Source: Cellvibrio sp. OA-2007 (lineage in GTDB: Bacteria; Pseudomonadota; Gammaproteobacteria; Pseudomonadales; Cellvibrionaceae). Taken from it: a stretch of DNA of 64,000 nucleotides. Of this stretch, positions 51,823 to 60,651 are shown one piece after another. The stretch is from the NCBI RefSeq assembly GCF_000953825.1, contig NZ_BBUL01000091.1, forward strand, positions 1-64,000, read 5' to 3'. Below the pieces are notes generated by a model. It was given only the letters and a program-made list of their open reading frames with translations. It was not told the origin of the DNA and did no database searches. How positions within the stretch are numbered: the first letter of the stretch is position 1; each line of letters starts with the position of its first letter. Made by a program: the position numbers and the translations under genes.

Positions 51823-52857
51823 TTATTTCAATCGCTTACTTTTATAGGTATCAAGTTCCTTTTCGTCTACTATCGGCCAGCCTTCTTTATCCCATGTGAT
51901 ATTGAGTATTTTCAACTTCTGCAAATATTTGTCGGCAGTTTCATAGGCGTGCAGCACTAAATAGTCTTTGTCATTCCAGGTGTATGCGCTGTTGTGGCCG
52001 AGGCCGACCCAGTTTTTATTGCCTTTGAGCAACAAGCTGCCGCCGCCTTCATTCATATCTTTGCCGGTTTTATCGAGGTAAGGGCCAGTTGCGTTTTTGG
52101 AGCGGCCGACGACCAAATGATAAGTCGAGTTAGCGCCCTTACAGCACAATCCCCAAGAGGCAAATAAATAATAGTAGGCGCCTTTTTTGAAAATAAACGG
52201 CGCTTCAATTTCACCGGCGCCCGCATCGCTGCCGGTGTTTGCCGGTACTTGATCGCGTGCGGCAATGCTGTGCCATTCTTGCGGTTCAGCGGGGCGGGTT
52301 AAGTCATCATTGAGTTTGACTATTTTTAGTCCGCTCCAGAAAGAGCCAAAACTCATCCAGGCTTGATTCTGGTCATCCACAACAATTGCCGGATCAATCG
52401 CGTTCCACATATCGCGCTGGGATACCGATTGAATCACTATGCCTTTATCTTCCCAGCGATAATCCGGTGATTTAGGGTTCAAGGTTTTATTCACTGTCAC
52501 GCCAATCGCCGAGGTGTTTTTACCAAACGTGGAAACGGAGTAATACAAATAAAATTGGTTGTTGTGCTGGATAATATCTGGCGCCCAGAGGTGACCGTTA
52601 AAACCGGGTGCGACTGATTTTGCCCAGGTTGGTTCGGTGGCAAAGGCGCGATCAGAGAAAGTCCAATTCACCCGATCTTTGGAACTATAAATGGTGATGC
52701 CGGGGCCGGTGCTAAATAAGTACCAGGTGTCGCCTTCGCGCGCCATGACCGGGTCGTGTACATCCACTTGTTTGGCTTGGGAAAAACTGGTGAGGCAGAG
52801 CAGGGCGCTCAAGCTGATCAAGCGCAGGCTAGTGTTGATGAGGTTGTGTAAAGACAT
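51823..52857 (-). CDS. arbA: Exo/endo-1,5-alpha-L-arabinanase, Arb43A-like (GH43)
   Basis: This 344-residue protein has a signal peptide (about 1-28, SQA) and the single five-bladed GH43 propeller. It is recognisable as a close relative of C. japonicus Arb43A: the stretches EGDTWYLFSTGPGITIYSSK, NTSAIGVTVNKTLNP and GLGHNSAYTWNDKDYLVLHAYE look nearly the same. The known catalytic residues Asp38, Asp158 and Glu221 of Arb43A correspond here to Asp35 (VHDPVM), Asp155 (NAIDPAIV) and Glu218 (IEAPFIF), a constant offset of three. Arb43A releases mainly arabinotriose from linear arabinan. It diverges from the lipoprotein GH43 gene, sharing an operator. Confidence 0.95.
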   Translation of the reverse strand: MSLHNLINTSLRLISLSALLCLTSFSQAKQVDVHDPVMAREGDTWYLFSTGPGITIYSSKDRVNWTFSDRAFATEPTWAKSVAPGFNGHLWAPDIIQHNNQFYLYYSVSTFGKNTSAIGVTVNKTLNPKSPDYRWEDKGIVIQSVSQRDMWNAIDPAIVVDDQNQAWMSFGSFWSGLKIVKLNDDLTRPAEPQEWHSIAARDQVPANTGSDAGAGEIEAPFIFKKGAYYYLFASWGLCCKGANSTYHLVVGRSKNATGPYLDKTGKDMNEGGGSLLLKGNKNWVGLGHNSAYTWNDKDYLVLHAYETADKYLQKLKILNITWDKEGWPIVDEKELDTYKSKRLK

Positions 52858-52868
52858 GGTAAGTTCTC

Positions 52869-52902
52869 TTGGTCTAATTCTTAGAATATGTAATATAATA
52901 TT
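52869..52902. promoter_or_regulatory. Shared operator between arbA and the lipoprotein GH43
   Basis: AATATGTAATATAATATT (52885-52902) fits the locus palindrome read on either strand. For the plus strand TTGGTC (52869) and TAATAT (52891) are 16 bases apart, so the site overlaps the -10 box; on the minus strand TATTAT/TATATT fall in the same place. One bound protein could control both genes. Confidence 0.6.
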
Positions 52903-52970
52903 AATTCATCGAGAATAATAGTTAACTAGGGTTAAGTTCGCCGGTGCGGATTTAGGCTGAGGAGTGTGCC

Positions 52971-54023
52971 ATGAAGTGTGTTGTAAGATCTGGGTTGGTG
53001 TTAGCGATTGCCTTGGTCCTGTGCAACTTATCGGCCTGTGTGGCAACTTGCCGCGATATGCCCGATGAGCGCGACCGTGTTGCAGCAGCAGCGCCTGAAA
53101 TATTTATCCCGCAGCGCGCCGACCCTTTTATTCATCGCACGCCTGCAGGCCGTTATTACTTTATCGCCACAGCACCGGAGTTTGATCGCATTGAAATGCG
53201 TGCGGCCAATTCACTGGCCGAATTAAAATCCGCAGACGCAACAACGGTTTGGCGTAAACACAACAGTGGTGCGATGGGCGCTAATATCTGGGCACCTGAA
53301 TTACATTATTTCAACAATACCTGGTACATCTATTTTGCCGCGGGCGATGCAGAACAACCCTGGTTGATTCGTATGTATGTGTTGGCTAATGAGTCGGCCG
53401 ATCCATTAACCGGTGAATGGCAAGAATTGGGGCGAGTTAAAACCGCGCGCGATTCCTTTGCGCTTGACGCCACCAGTTTTGAACACAATGGCCAGCGCTA
53501 TTTGGTGTGGGCGCAAAAAGATCCCGAAGAGAAATTAAATTCTGCGTTATATATCGCCAAATTAATTTCACCCACGCAACTAGGTGAAGTAGAAGTGGAG
53601 ATTTCCCGCCCGCAATTGGATTGGGAAATTCAGGGATACAAAGTCAATGAAGGTGCGGCGGTGATTGTGCGCAACGGTAAAATTTTTATCAGCTATTCCG
53701 CGAGCGCGACCGATCATCGTTACGCGATGGGCTTGTTATGGGCCGACGCCGATAGCGATTTACTCGCTGCATCCTCATGGCACAAATTGCCTGAGCCGGT
53801 ATTTGCCAGCAATGAAACGCTACAGCGCTACGGCCCGGGCCACAATAGTTTCACGCTGGCAGATGATGGTCACAGCGACATTATGGTATATCATGCGCGC
53901 GACTATTTAGCATTACAGGGCACGCCGCTTACCGATCCGAATCGTCACACCTATATTCGCCGCCTCAATTGGAGCAGCGAAGGTTTTCCGGATTTTGGGC
54001 AGAATAAATCGGACGCGCAATGA
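52971..54023 (+). CDS. Lipoprotein GH43 enzyme (probable exo-alpha-L-arabinofuranosidase)
   Basis: This 350-residue GH43 protein has a lipoprotein-type signal (LVLAIALVLCNLSACVA; lipid Cys near 23), so it should be tethered to the outer or inner membrane. Catalytic residues are visible as Asp in QRADPFIH, Asp in FALDATSF and Glu in KVNEGAAVI. Blade motifs WAPELHYFN, WYIYFAAGD, SYSASATDHRYAMGLLW and GPGHNSFT are shared with the cytoplasmic enzyme at 36932, to which it is clearly paralogous. It probably removes terminal arabinose from oligosaccharides in the periplasm or at the surface. Confidence 0.85.
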   Translation: MKCVVRSGLVLAIALVLCNLSACVATCRDMPDERDRVAAAAPEIFIPQRADPFIHRTPAGRYYFIATAPEFDRIEMRAANSLAELKSADATTVWRKHNSGAMGANIWAPELHYFNNTWYIYFAAGDAEQPWLIRMYVLANESADPLTGEWQELGRVKTARDSFALDATSFEHNGQRYLVWAQKDPEEKLNSALYIAKLISPTQLGEVEVEISRPQLDWEIQGYKVNEGAAVIVRNGKIFISYSASATDHRYAMGLLWADADSDLLAASSWHKLPEPVFASNETLQRYGPGHNSFTLADDGHSDIMVYHARDYLALQGTPLTDPNRHTYIRRLNWSSEGFPDFGQNKSDAQ

Positions 54024-54067
54024 TCCAATTTTTACCAAAGTAAACAGAATCTAAGAGCATATTTTTA

Positions 54068-55138
54068 ATGACAACTACCACGGCAATTACCCAAAAATTA
54101 TTCGGTACCACGCCAGCAGGTGAAGCGGTAACCGAATTCACCTTGACCAACAAGCAGGGCAGCAGCATAAAAATTATTACCCTCGGTGGCATCATCACCG
54201 AGTGGCACATGCGCGATAAAAACGGTGTGCTTGCCGATGTGGTATTAGGTTTTGATACCCTCGAACCTTATCTGGAGGTCGGCCCTTATTTTGGTGCGCT
54301 GATTGGCCGGGTGGGCAACCGCATCGCCAACGCACAATTTACTCTGGATGGTGAAACCTATTCGCTTGCCGCAAACAACGGCAGCAACAATTTACACGGC
54401 GGCCCCATCGGTTTTGATAAAAAAATCTGGAGCGCAACTACAGCAGAAGATACAAATGGCCCCATTTTGACATTGCATTTATTGAGCGAAGATGGCGACC
54501 AAGGTTTTCCTGGTAATCTGGATGTGACAGTCACCTATCAATTCACTCATGATGATGAAATCGTCGTGGATTATTTCGCCACTACCGACAAAGCCACCCC
54601 GGTTAATTTGACCCAACACACTTATTTTAATCTTGCTGGAATTGGCAATGGCGATATTCTTAATCACCAGATGCACATTTTTGCGGATCACATCAATGCA
54701 GTTAACGAGGCTCAAATTCCGGTGGGCGAACCCATGCCCGTCGCCAGTACACCGTTTGATTTCCGCAGTCCGCGCGCCATAGGTGAATTAATTAATACCG
54801 AGCACGAGCAGATTAACAACGGTTTTGGTTACGACCACAATTTTTTAATCAATCAAAAAGCGTACAAAGCGATAACGCTTGCCGCGCGTGTTGAAGAAAA
54901 TACGACTGGCCGTGTACTGGAAGTGTTTACTGAAGAACCGGGCGTACAATTTTATTGCGGTAACTTTTTAGATGGCACCTTAACCGGTAAAGGTATTACC
55001 TATCAAAGACGCAGCGGGTTTTGTTTGGAGCCACAACACGCGCCCGATTCCATCAACCAAGCGCAATTTCCGTCGATAGTATTGCGCCCGGGTGAGGAAT
55101 ATAAAACCCGTACTATTTTTAAGTTATCGTTAAAATAG
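54068..55138 (+). CDS. galM: Aldose 1-epimerase (mutarotase)
   Basis: This 356-residue beta-sandwich protein has no signal peptide. Motifs of the GalM family are present: LGGIITEWHMRDKNG, YFGALIGRVGNRIANAQF, NNGSNNLHGGPIGFDKKIW, VNLTQHTYFNLAG with the catalytic His, YDHNFLI and EEPGVQFYCGNFLDGT with the catalytic Glu. It interconverts alpha and beta anomers of aldoses. In this place it may supply the arabinose anomer used by AraA after inverting GH43 hydrolysis. It lies 44 bases after the GH43 gene, so probably in its operon. Confidence 0.92.
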   Translation: MTTTTAITQKLFGTTPAGEAVTEFTLTNKQGSSIKIITLGGIITEWHMRDKNGVLADVVLGFDTLEPYLEVGPYFGALIGRVGNRIANAQFTLDGETYSLAANNGSNNLHGGPIGFDKKIWSATTAEDTNGPILTLHLLSEDGDQGFPGNLDVTVTYQFTHDDEIVVDYFATTDKATPVNLTQHTYFNLAGIGNGDILNHQMHIFADHINAVNEAQIPVGEPMPVASTPFDFRSPRAIGELINTEHEQINNGFGYDHNFLINQKAYKAITLAARVEENTTGRVLEVFTEEPGVQFYCGNFLDGTLTGKGITYQRRSGFCLEPQHAPDSINQAQFPSIVLRPGEEYKTRTIFKLSLK

Positions 55139-55170
55139 AGTTTTAATTACTTCTCAAGGAGCAAGAAACG

Positions 55171-55362
55171 ATGAGTAGCTTACAATTGGGTATCTTACTG
55201 GTGGCGGTGTTGGTTTGGTTGCTGCCAATTATTGATATAGCCAGATCATCCAAAGTAGATAAAGATGAAAAACTGATTTGGATTTTTGCCTGTCTGGCTC
55301 TTTCCTGGTTTTGTTGGATTCTATTTTATGCTTTGGCGCCGCTAAAAAAACGTTTTAATTGA
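55171..55362 (+). CDS. Small membrane protein with PLDc_N-like domain
   Basis: This 63-residue protein has two hydrophobic helices (about 5-22 and 36-54) separated by IARSSKVDKDEKLIWIF, the pattern of the phospholipase-D nuclease N-terminal domain when found alone. CAAGGAGC lies before the ATG and the gap to the epimerase gene is 32 bases, so it is a true gene. Function is unknown. Confidence 0.75.
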   Translation: MSSLQLGILLVAVLVWLLPIIDIARSSKVDKDEKLIWIFACLALSWFCWILFYALAPLKKRFN

Positions 55363-55374
55363 GCGTTAATAAAT

Positions 55375-55407
55375 AGCCCCGCTCTTTCACACAAAAGGGC
55401 GGGGCTT
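55375..55407 (+). terminator. Rho-independent terminator after the GH43-epimerase group
   Basis: AGCCCCGC, a 17-base interior with further A-T pairing and GCGGGGCT followed by TTT. It ends the plus-strand operon and lies opposite the end of the converging receptor gene. Confidence 0.75.
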
Positions 55408-55445
55408 TATGCTTGTTAACCCACCTTTGACAGTGGGTGTTTATT

Positions 55446-58400
55446 TTAGAAGGTTGCGCGCACTACCGCTGAGACACGGCGATCCTGGATAAACCAGCTG
55501 CGACCTGCTTGGGTGTTGTTGTCATCCAAAATCATGATGGTTTTGGATTCGGTATCCAGCAGGTTGGTTGCTTGCAGGCCTACACTGATGTTGTCGTTAA
55601 ACTTGTAGAATACCGAGCCGTCAAGGAAGCCTGCATCGTCGTTCCAAAGCGGGTACTTGGAGATCACATCGCGTGTGGTCAACAAGTACTTGGAGCGCCA
55701 GTTGTATGCGAGGCGGGTTGACCAGCCATCTTTTTCATACATCAACACAAGGTTAGCTGTGTGCTTGGATTGGCCTTGCAGGGGCACTGATGTCAGGTTT
55801 ACCCGAGCACCTGTATCGGTTTCGCTGCCTGCTTGAGCCCAGGAGGCGTTCTCGTAGTCTTCTTCGTTATTCGGTACACCGGATGCATCGATGAAAGAGT
55901 AGTTGGCCTGAATGCCTAAGCCATCGAACGGCGCAGGCAGAAAGTCGAAGAATTGCTGGTAGGCGAATTCGATGCCCTGCATGGTGCCGTCGCCGCCGTT
56001 GCGGGTAGATACCACATCAACTGCGCGGATTTCGCTGGTGTTAACCGGATGTGCAATTGCTTGGCGGCTGGCACCGTGAACAAAGAAGTTAGACAGATCT
56101 TTGTAAAACAGGGTGGTGGTCAGCGAGCCGGCATTGTTGAAGTACCACTCCAGCGACAAGTCGTATTGCGTTGACTCCATCGGCTTGAGGTAGGTGTTGC
56201 CACCTGAGCCTGTCCAATCGTTGATGCGTGTTGAGTCAACATAGCTCAGCTTGGTTTTGGCGGCTTCGCCGGTGGCGGGGTCAATTACAATACTGCCGTC
56301 CGGATTGCGCTCGTTCAAAATCAGCTCTTTTTTAACGCTTTCGTAGCCATTGGTGGACATACTAATGTTGTTGCGCACCAAGCTCATGTCCGGCAGGGCA
56401 ATGGCTTTTGATACCGCGAAACGGCTGATCAGGTCATCGGTCAGCTCAACTTTAATGTTAAAGCTGGGTAGGAAGGCGTCATAAGTATCGGTAGCGGTGC
56501 TCCAGTCTGCCCCGGTCATACCGTAGCGACGATCAGCTTCTGGCAGATAATTCCACTCGGCGTTGGCCCATCTGTTTTTGGCGTAGAAGTCGATGTAATC
56601 CACATACTGGCCAGCGGCGATCTTTTGGTCGGCATAAGCCAGCACTGCCGCACCATTGAGCACACTCGGTAAACCGGCAGGGATAGCTTCCGCTGCGGTC
56701 AGGTTTTTATCCAGTTCGGCTGAGCGGATAAAGCCAGTAGATTCACGCTCCAACTCTACGTAGCGCACGCCCAGATTGCCGCTGTAGCGGTATTGGGTGT
56801 CATCCGAGCCGAAATCGACACGGACATAAGCCGCATTGTTAGTCTCGACGGTATTGGTGATTTCATTGGGCAGGAATATGCCGTATTGGCTGTCCACGCC
56901 GTCGCGGCAGCTATAGGGTCTGAAACTGCCGCCGGGGGATTCGCGGTAGCTGGTAGCGGCGCAGTCAGGATTGCTGCGCAATCTTGCCACTACATCGCGG
57001 TTGATGAAGTAGAGTGAATTGCCGCCTTCGATATCCAGTGCACCACCGCGATGGAAGTTGGACCAGTCAACCTGACTGTAGTAGTTGGATTGCTCCGGTA
57101 CGTGGTCGAGGTAGAGGGTGCCTGCGCTCCATTCCGGGGCGATAGAACCCCAGCCATAGCTGGTAGAGCGTACGGTTTGGTCGCGTTTGGCAAAACGGTA
57201 GCCCCCTTTGACGCTTTTGAGCAGTCCGGCATCGTCAAACTCGTGTTTTACATCAATCCGGATTGCATCTGAGTCGCCGTCTGAGCGCTCATAGTGATCC
57301 ATCGCGGAGCGGTACCAATAGCTGGTGATATCGCTAAAGTAGTTGCTGTCGCCCGCCGGGTCACCGGTCCAGCCGGGGCGGACAACACCATTGTTGTAAT
57401 TGGTTGGGTTGGCATCGCGGATGCCATTCCAGGGGTTGATCAGCGTCAAGTGTGGAGTGCCACCGCTCAAGTCATACTTCTGCAGTGCGGCTACCCCCAA
57501 GTGTAAGACCAGGTCGTCCACTTTGGTTTCAGCCTGAATGTGTTGCAGGTCGAAATCGATAGTCCATGCGTCATCTGGCGTCCACTTGAAGTTGATATTG
57601 AAATCTTCTACCAAGGTGTTGGTGGATTGGCCGCGGGTATCCAACTGGAATTTATGGCCAAATTTTGCTGCGCCACCAATACCGCCGGGAGAGGTAGGCA
57701 TACCACTGTAGGGGTTGGGGTAGCGCGTGTTAGCTTCATAGCTGCCATCGGCGCGGGGGAAGCCCAATTGGCTGGTTGCGCGCCAGGCGCCGTTGCCGTG
57801 GGACATAAAACCAGATTGGAACAGCCCATCCTCATTGAATGAGAAGCTGGTATCGCCGTAGGGGCGAGTGTTGCGGTCCGAATTTTTGTAGCCGCCTTGA
57901 TATTTCAGCGCGTTTTCCCACCAGTTGAGCGAGGCATCAGAGCGAATGTACTCTGCAGTAAGCAGGTAGGTGTCGTCGTTATCTTTCCATTGGAAAGAGG
58001 TCGCGAGCCCTTCGCGGTCGCGCTGGTCTTCTTTCATCATCAGATTGGCGCCTTGCGGCATCCACACTGTGCCCTTGCCATCGCTGCCTGCAAAGGCTTC
58101 TGCCCCCTTGATATTGGCAGCATCGTATTTCTTGTACACGTCAGATTGAATGCCGTGAGATACACCGACTAATTCAGAGCTTGCCATATTAATCAGAAAG
58201 CCAAACTCACCGGCACTGGTGTCCCAGCGGTCGCTGAACATGCCAGAGAACGATGGTTTCCACTCTTGGGCTATGTCACCCCAGGTGCCGTCAGCGGTAA
58301 ATGCGAGCATGCGGTCAGCTTGATCAAAAGGCTTGCGTGTACGCAAGCTTACCGTGCCGCCAATACCACCTTCGATCATATCGGCAGACTGGTTCTTGTA

Positions 58401-58877
58401 AATGTCCACGCCGGACATCAACTCCGGCGGTACGTCCTGAAAGGACAGGCCGCGGCCAGAGTCGGCGGTAAAAGAATCGCGCCCGTTGAATTCAGAGCGG
58501 GTAGCGCTCATGCCGCGAATTACGGCACCTGAGCCTTCTACCGAAAAATGGTCTGGGTCATTAGCTGCCGCAAAACGCTCAATCGATACGCCGGGTAAGC
58601 GCTGCATAGCTTCCAATACACTGCGGTCGGGTAGGGAGCCTATGTCTTTGGCGGTAATCGAGTCGACAAACGTATCGGCATTGCGCTTTAACGCCTGCGC
58701 ATTTTGCAAATTCTGGCGCATACCGGTCACGACGACCTCTTCAACAGTATCGTCTTTTTTAGTTGCTTCTTGTTGCGCGTAAGCGGGAGATTGCAGTGCA
58801 ATGATGCACATTGCCAGCAGTGACTTTTTAAACAGACTCTGCGGCGCTTGGTAACCAGTCGATTGTTTTTTGTACAT
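55446..58877 (-). CDS. Large TonB-dependent receptor
   Basis: The protein is 1143 residues from the ATG at 58875-58877 (MYKKQSTGY), with AAGGTG upstream; the frame can be extended to 58910 without a better site. Signal peptide (about 15-35, LQSPAYAQQ), TonB box (VEEVVVTGM), plug (about 50-180: NADTFVDSITAKDIGSLPDRSVLEAMQRLPGVSIERF, GSGAVIRGMSATRSEFNGRD, NQSADMIEGGIGGTVSLRT) and a barrel of over 900 residues ending SWFIQDRRVSAVVRATF. It belongs to the same broad sugar-receptor group as the two arabinan-locus receptors but to another branch (LPDRSVLEAMQRLPGVSIERF). No arabinose operator was seen upstream, so its substrate may differ. Confidence 0.9.
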   Translation of the reverse strand: MYKKQSTGYQAPQSLFKKSLLAMCIIALQSPAYAQQEATKKDDTVEEVVVTGMRQNLQNAQALKRNADTFVDSITAKDIGSLPDRSVLEAMQRLPGVSIERFAAANDPDHFSVEGSGAVIRGMSATRSEFNGRDSFTADSGRGLSFQDVPPELMSGVDIYKNQSADMIEGGIGGTVSLRTRKPFDQADRMLAFTADGTWGDIAQEWKPSFSGMFSDRWDTSAGEFGFLINMASSELVGVSHGIQSDVYKKYDAANIKGAEAFAGSDGKGTVWMPQGANLMMKEDQRDREGLATSFQWKDNDDTYLLTAEYIRSDASLNWWENALKYQGGYKNSDRNTRPYGDTSFSFNEDGLFQSGFMSHGNGAWRATSQLGFPRADGSYEANTRYPNPYSGMPTSPGGIGGAAKFGHKFQLDTRGQSTNTLVEDFNINFKWTPDDAWTIDFDLQHIQAETKVDDLVLHLGVAALQKYDLSGGTPHLTLINPWNGIRDANPTNYNNGVVRPGWTGDPAGDSNYFSDITSYWYRSAMDHYERSDGDSDAIRIDVKHEFDDAGLLKSVKGGYRFAKRDQTVRSTSYGWGSIAPEWSAGTLYLDHVPEQSNYYSQVDWSNFHRGGALDIEGGNSLYFINRDVVARLRSNPDCAATSYRESPGGSFRPYSCRDGVDSQYGIFLPNEITNTVETNNAAYVRVDFGSDDTQYRYSGNLGVRYVELERESTGFIRSAELDKNLTAAEAIPAGLPSVLNGAAVLAYADQKIAAGQYVDYIDFYAKNRWANAEWNYLPEADRRYGMTGADWSTATDTYDAFLPSFNIKVELTDDLISRFAVSKAIALPDMSLVRNNISMSTNGYESVKKELILNERNPDGSIVIDPATGEAAKTKLSYVDSTRINDWTGSGGNTYLKPMESTQYDLSLEWYFNNAGSLTTTLFYKDLSNFFVHGASRQAIAHPVNTSEIRAVDVVSTRNGGDGTMQGIEFAYQQFFDFLPAPFDGLGIQANYSFIDASGVPNNEEDYENASWAQAGSETDTGARVNLTSVPLQGQSKHTANLVLMYEKDGWSTRLAYNWRSKYLLTTRDVISKYPLWNDDAGFLDGSVFYKFNDNISVGLQATNLLDTESKTIMILDDNNTQAGRSWFIQDRRVSAVVRATF

Positions 58878-59355
58878 AGCCAACACCTTGTTAAATTTAT
58901 GATTGGGCACTTGTTGCGCATGGCATCACCGGTCAACCCTGACACGTTCAGGCGTGCAGTGATTGACTTGTGTTCTTGTATGCTAGTGCATCAAGTTGGC
59001 GTCAGATTACTCAGCTGAAATCAAAAAGTCAAAGCAACTATAAGCCTGGGTGGTGCGGGTGTACCATTTACACTCCTTGAGGTTTTGGTGTTACGAGCGG
59101 TAGCACACCTGTGGTGTTATTGCTGGGGCAGGGGGGGGTAAGTATTGTGCCGATGATAAATGTCACCACGATTCCATGACATTGGCTGCTGTGATATCGC
59201 TATCTGCAGGGCTATTCTGAGGCCATAAAAATATCCCAGCCTAAGGATCATTACGGCATTGGGAAAACCTCTAGGCTCAGGTGCGGATATTGATTGATAA
59301 TGCCGCGCGACACCTTTATCGGTTTTCCTTCAGCCGCCAACGAACAGGACATATT
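58878..59355. other. 478-base intergenic region between receptor and efflux genes
   Basis: This region lies between two divergent genes and must hold a promoter for each. I saw no copy of the arabinose-locus operator, no terminator and no repeat. A G-rich run (GGGGGGGG) occurs near 59133. A weak interrupted palindrome, CTTGTATGC...GCATCAAG (about 58975-58996), has arms that do not align without a gap. Confidence 0.5.
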
Positions 59356-60579
59356 GTGACGAATAAAGACGAACTCCTATCGCAACTGCGTATTAATCGC
59401 GACCATCCAGCTGAATCCAACCACAAGGCTCGCCTGTGGATTGGCATAGCAGCAGCTGTTGCTGCTGTAGTAGTGGGCATCAGCTTATTGAGTGACCCAG
59501 CACCGATCAAAGTACAAGTCGAAATGGCGCGCATGGCGGTGCCCGATTCTTCTTCTGCCACAGTATTGGATGCCACCGGTTATGTAGTCGCGCGCCGCAC
59601 TGCCACAGTGTCTTCAAAAGTGACGGGCAAAGTTGCCGAGATTTATATTGAAGAGGGGCAGCAGGTTGAAAAAGATCAGGTGGTTGCGCTGTTAGATGAT
59701 TCCAATACGCGCAGGTCCTGGGAGCTGAGTAAAGCCGAATTGCATTCAGCCAAAACCTATGTGGCGGAAACCCAAGCGCGTTTAACCGAAGCGAAATTAA
59801 ATTTGGAGCGCAATACCGAAATGGCGCGCCGCCAGTTGGTGAGTGCAGCGGTATTAGATAAAGCACGGGCGGATTTTGAATCGCTCAGTGCGCAATTAAA
59901 ATCGCGGCAGGCCGATATTACCGTGAGTGAAAAACGCTTGGCCTTGCAGCAACAAAATTTGGATGACTTAACCTTGCGTGCACCGTTTACCGGTGTAGTA
60001 ATCAGTAAAGATTCACAGCCGGGCGAAATGATTTCCCCCATTTCAGCGGGCGGCGGTTTTACTCGCACCGGTATTTGTACCATTGTCGATATGAGCTCGC
60101 TGGAAATTGAAGTCGATGTTAATGAGTCTTACATCCAGCGTGTACGTGTCGATCAATTTGTGCAAGCGGTGTTAGAGGCTTATCCCGATTGGAAAATTCC
60201 AGCCAAAGTTATCGCCATTATTCCTGCGGCAGATCGCCAAAAGGCAACGGTAAAAGTGCGTATTGGTTTTCAAATTAGCGATGCGCGAATTCTTCCCGAT
60301 ATGGGGGTGAAGGTTGCATTTATGAATGCCGAACCTGTGGCCGAAGAACAAGCCAAAGAGCCGCTGGGGGTGCGTGTGCCGATTACCGCCATGCGCTCTG
60401 AAGAGGAAGATAAATTTATTTTTGTGGTGAAAGATGGCGTAGCCGAGTTGCGTAAAGTGACACTCAAAGCAAGCTACGGCACCGATGTTTATATCGCAAC
60501 TGGCCTGCGCCCGGGTGAGGATTTTATTGTCAATATCACCCCGGAAGTAAAAGACGGCGTGAAAGTGGAGCTGCAATAA
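59356..60579 (+). CDS. Periplasmic adaptor of an efflux system (HlyD/MacA-like)
   Basis: The protein is 407 residues from the GTG at 59356, which has AGGAC upstream; the earlier ATG at 59281 lacks a ribosome site. One membrane anchor (about 27-45, LWIGIAAAVAAVVVGISLL) is followed by a lipoyl-type half (SSKVTGKVAEIYIEEGQQVEKDQVVALLDD), a coiled-coil hairpin (about 100-190), the second lipoyl half (LRAPFTGVVISKDSQPGEMISP) and beta-barrel/membrane-proximal domains. Such adaptors connect an inner-membrane ABC complex to an outer-membrane channel. The three following genes supply the ABC part; no TolC-like gene is in view. Confidence 0.88.
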   Translation: MTNKDELLSQLRINRDHPAESNHKARLWIGIAAAVAAVVVGISLLSDPAPIKVQVEMARMAVPDSSSATVLDATGYVVARRTATVSSKVTGKVAEIYIEEGQQVEKDQVVALLDDSNTRRSWELSKAELHSAKTYVAETQARLTEAKLNLERNTEMARRQLVSAAVLDKARADFESLSAQLKSRQADITVSEKRLALQQQNLDDLTLRAPFTGVVISKDSQPGEMISPISAGGGFTRTGICTIVDMSSLEIEVDVNESYIQRVRVDQFVQAVLEAYPDWKIPAKVIAIIPAADRQKATVKVRIGFQISDARILPDMGVKVAFMNAEPVAEEQAKEPLGVRVPITAMRSEEEDKFIFVVKDGVAELRKVTLKASYGTDVYIATGLRPGEDFIVNITPEVKDGVKVELQ

Positions 60580-60651
60580 CGCCGACTTTTTTGCTGAAAA
60601 TTGCTCGACTAAAACTGTCTGTTAATTCTGGTCTAACTTCCTGGAGGATCT

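Noticed and set aside
58975-58996. CTTGTATGC...GCATCAAG as a further operator of the arabinan regulon
   Set aside because: The arms align only with a one-base gap and the AATATTGT half-site is absent.
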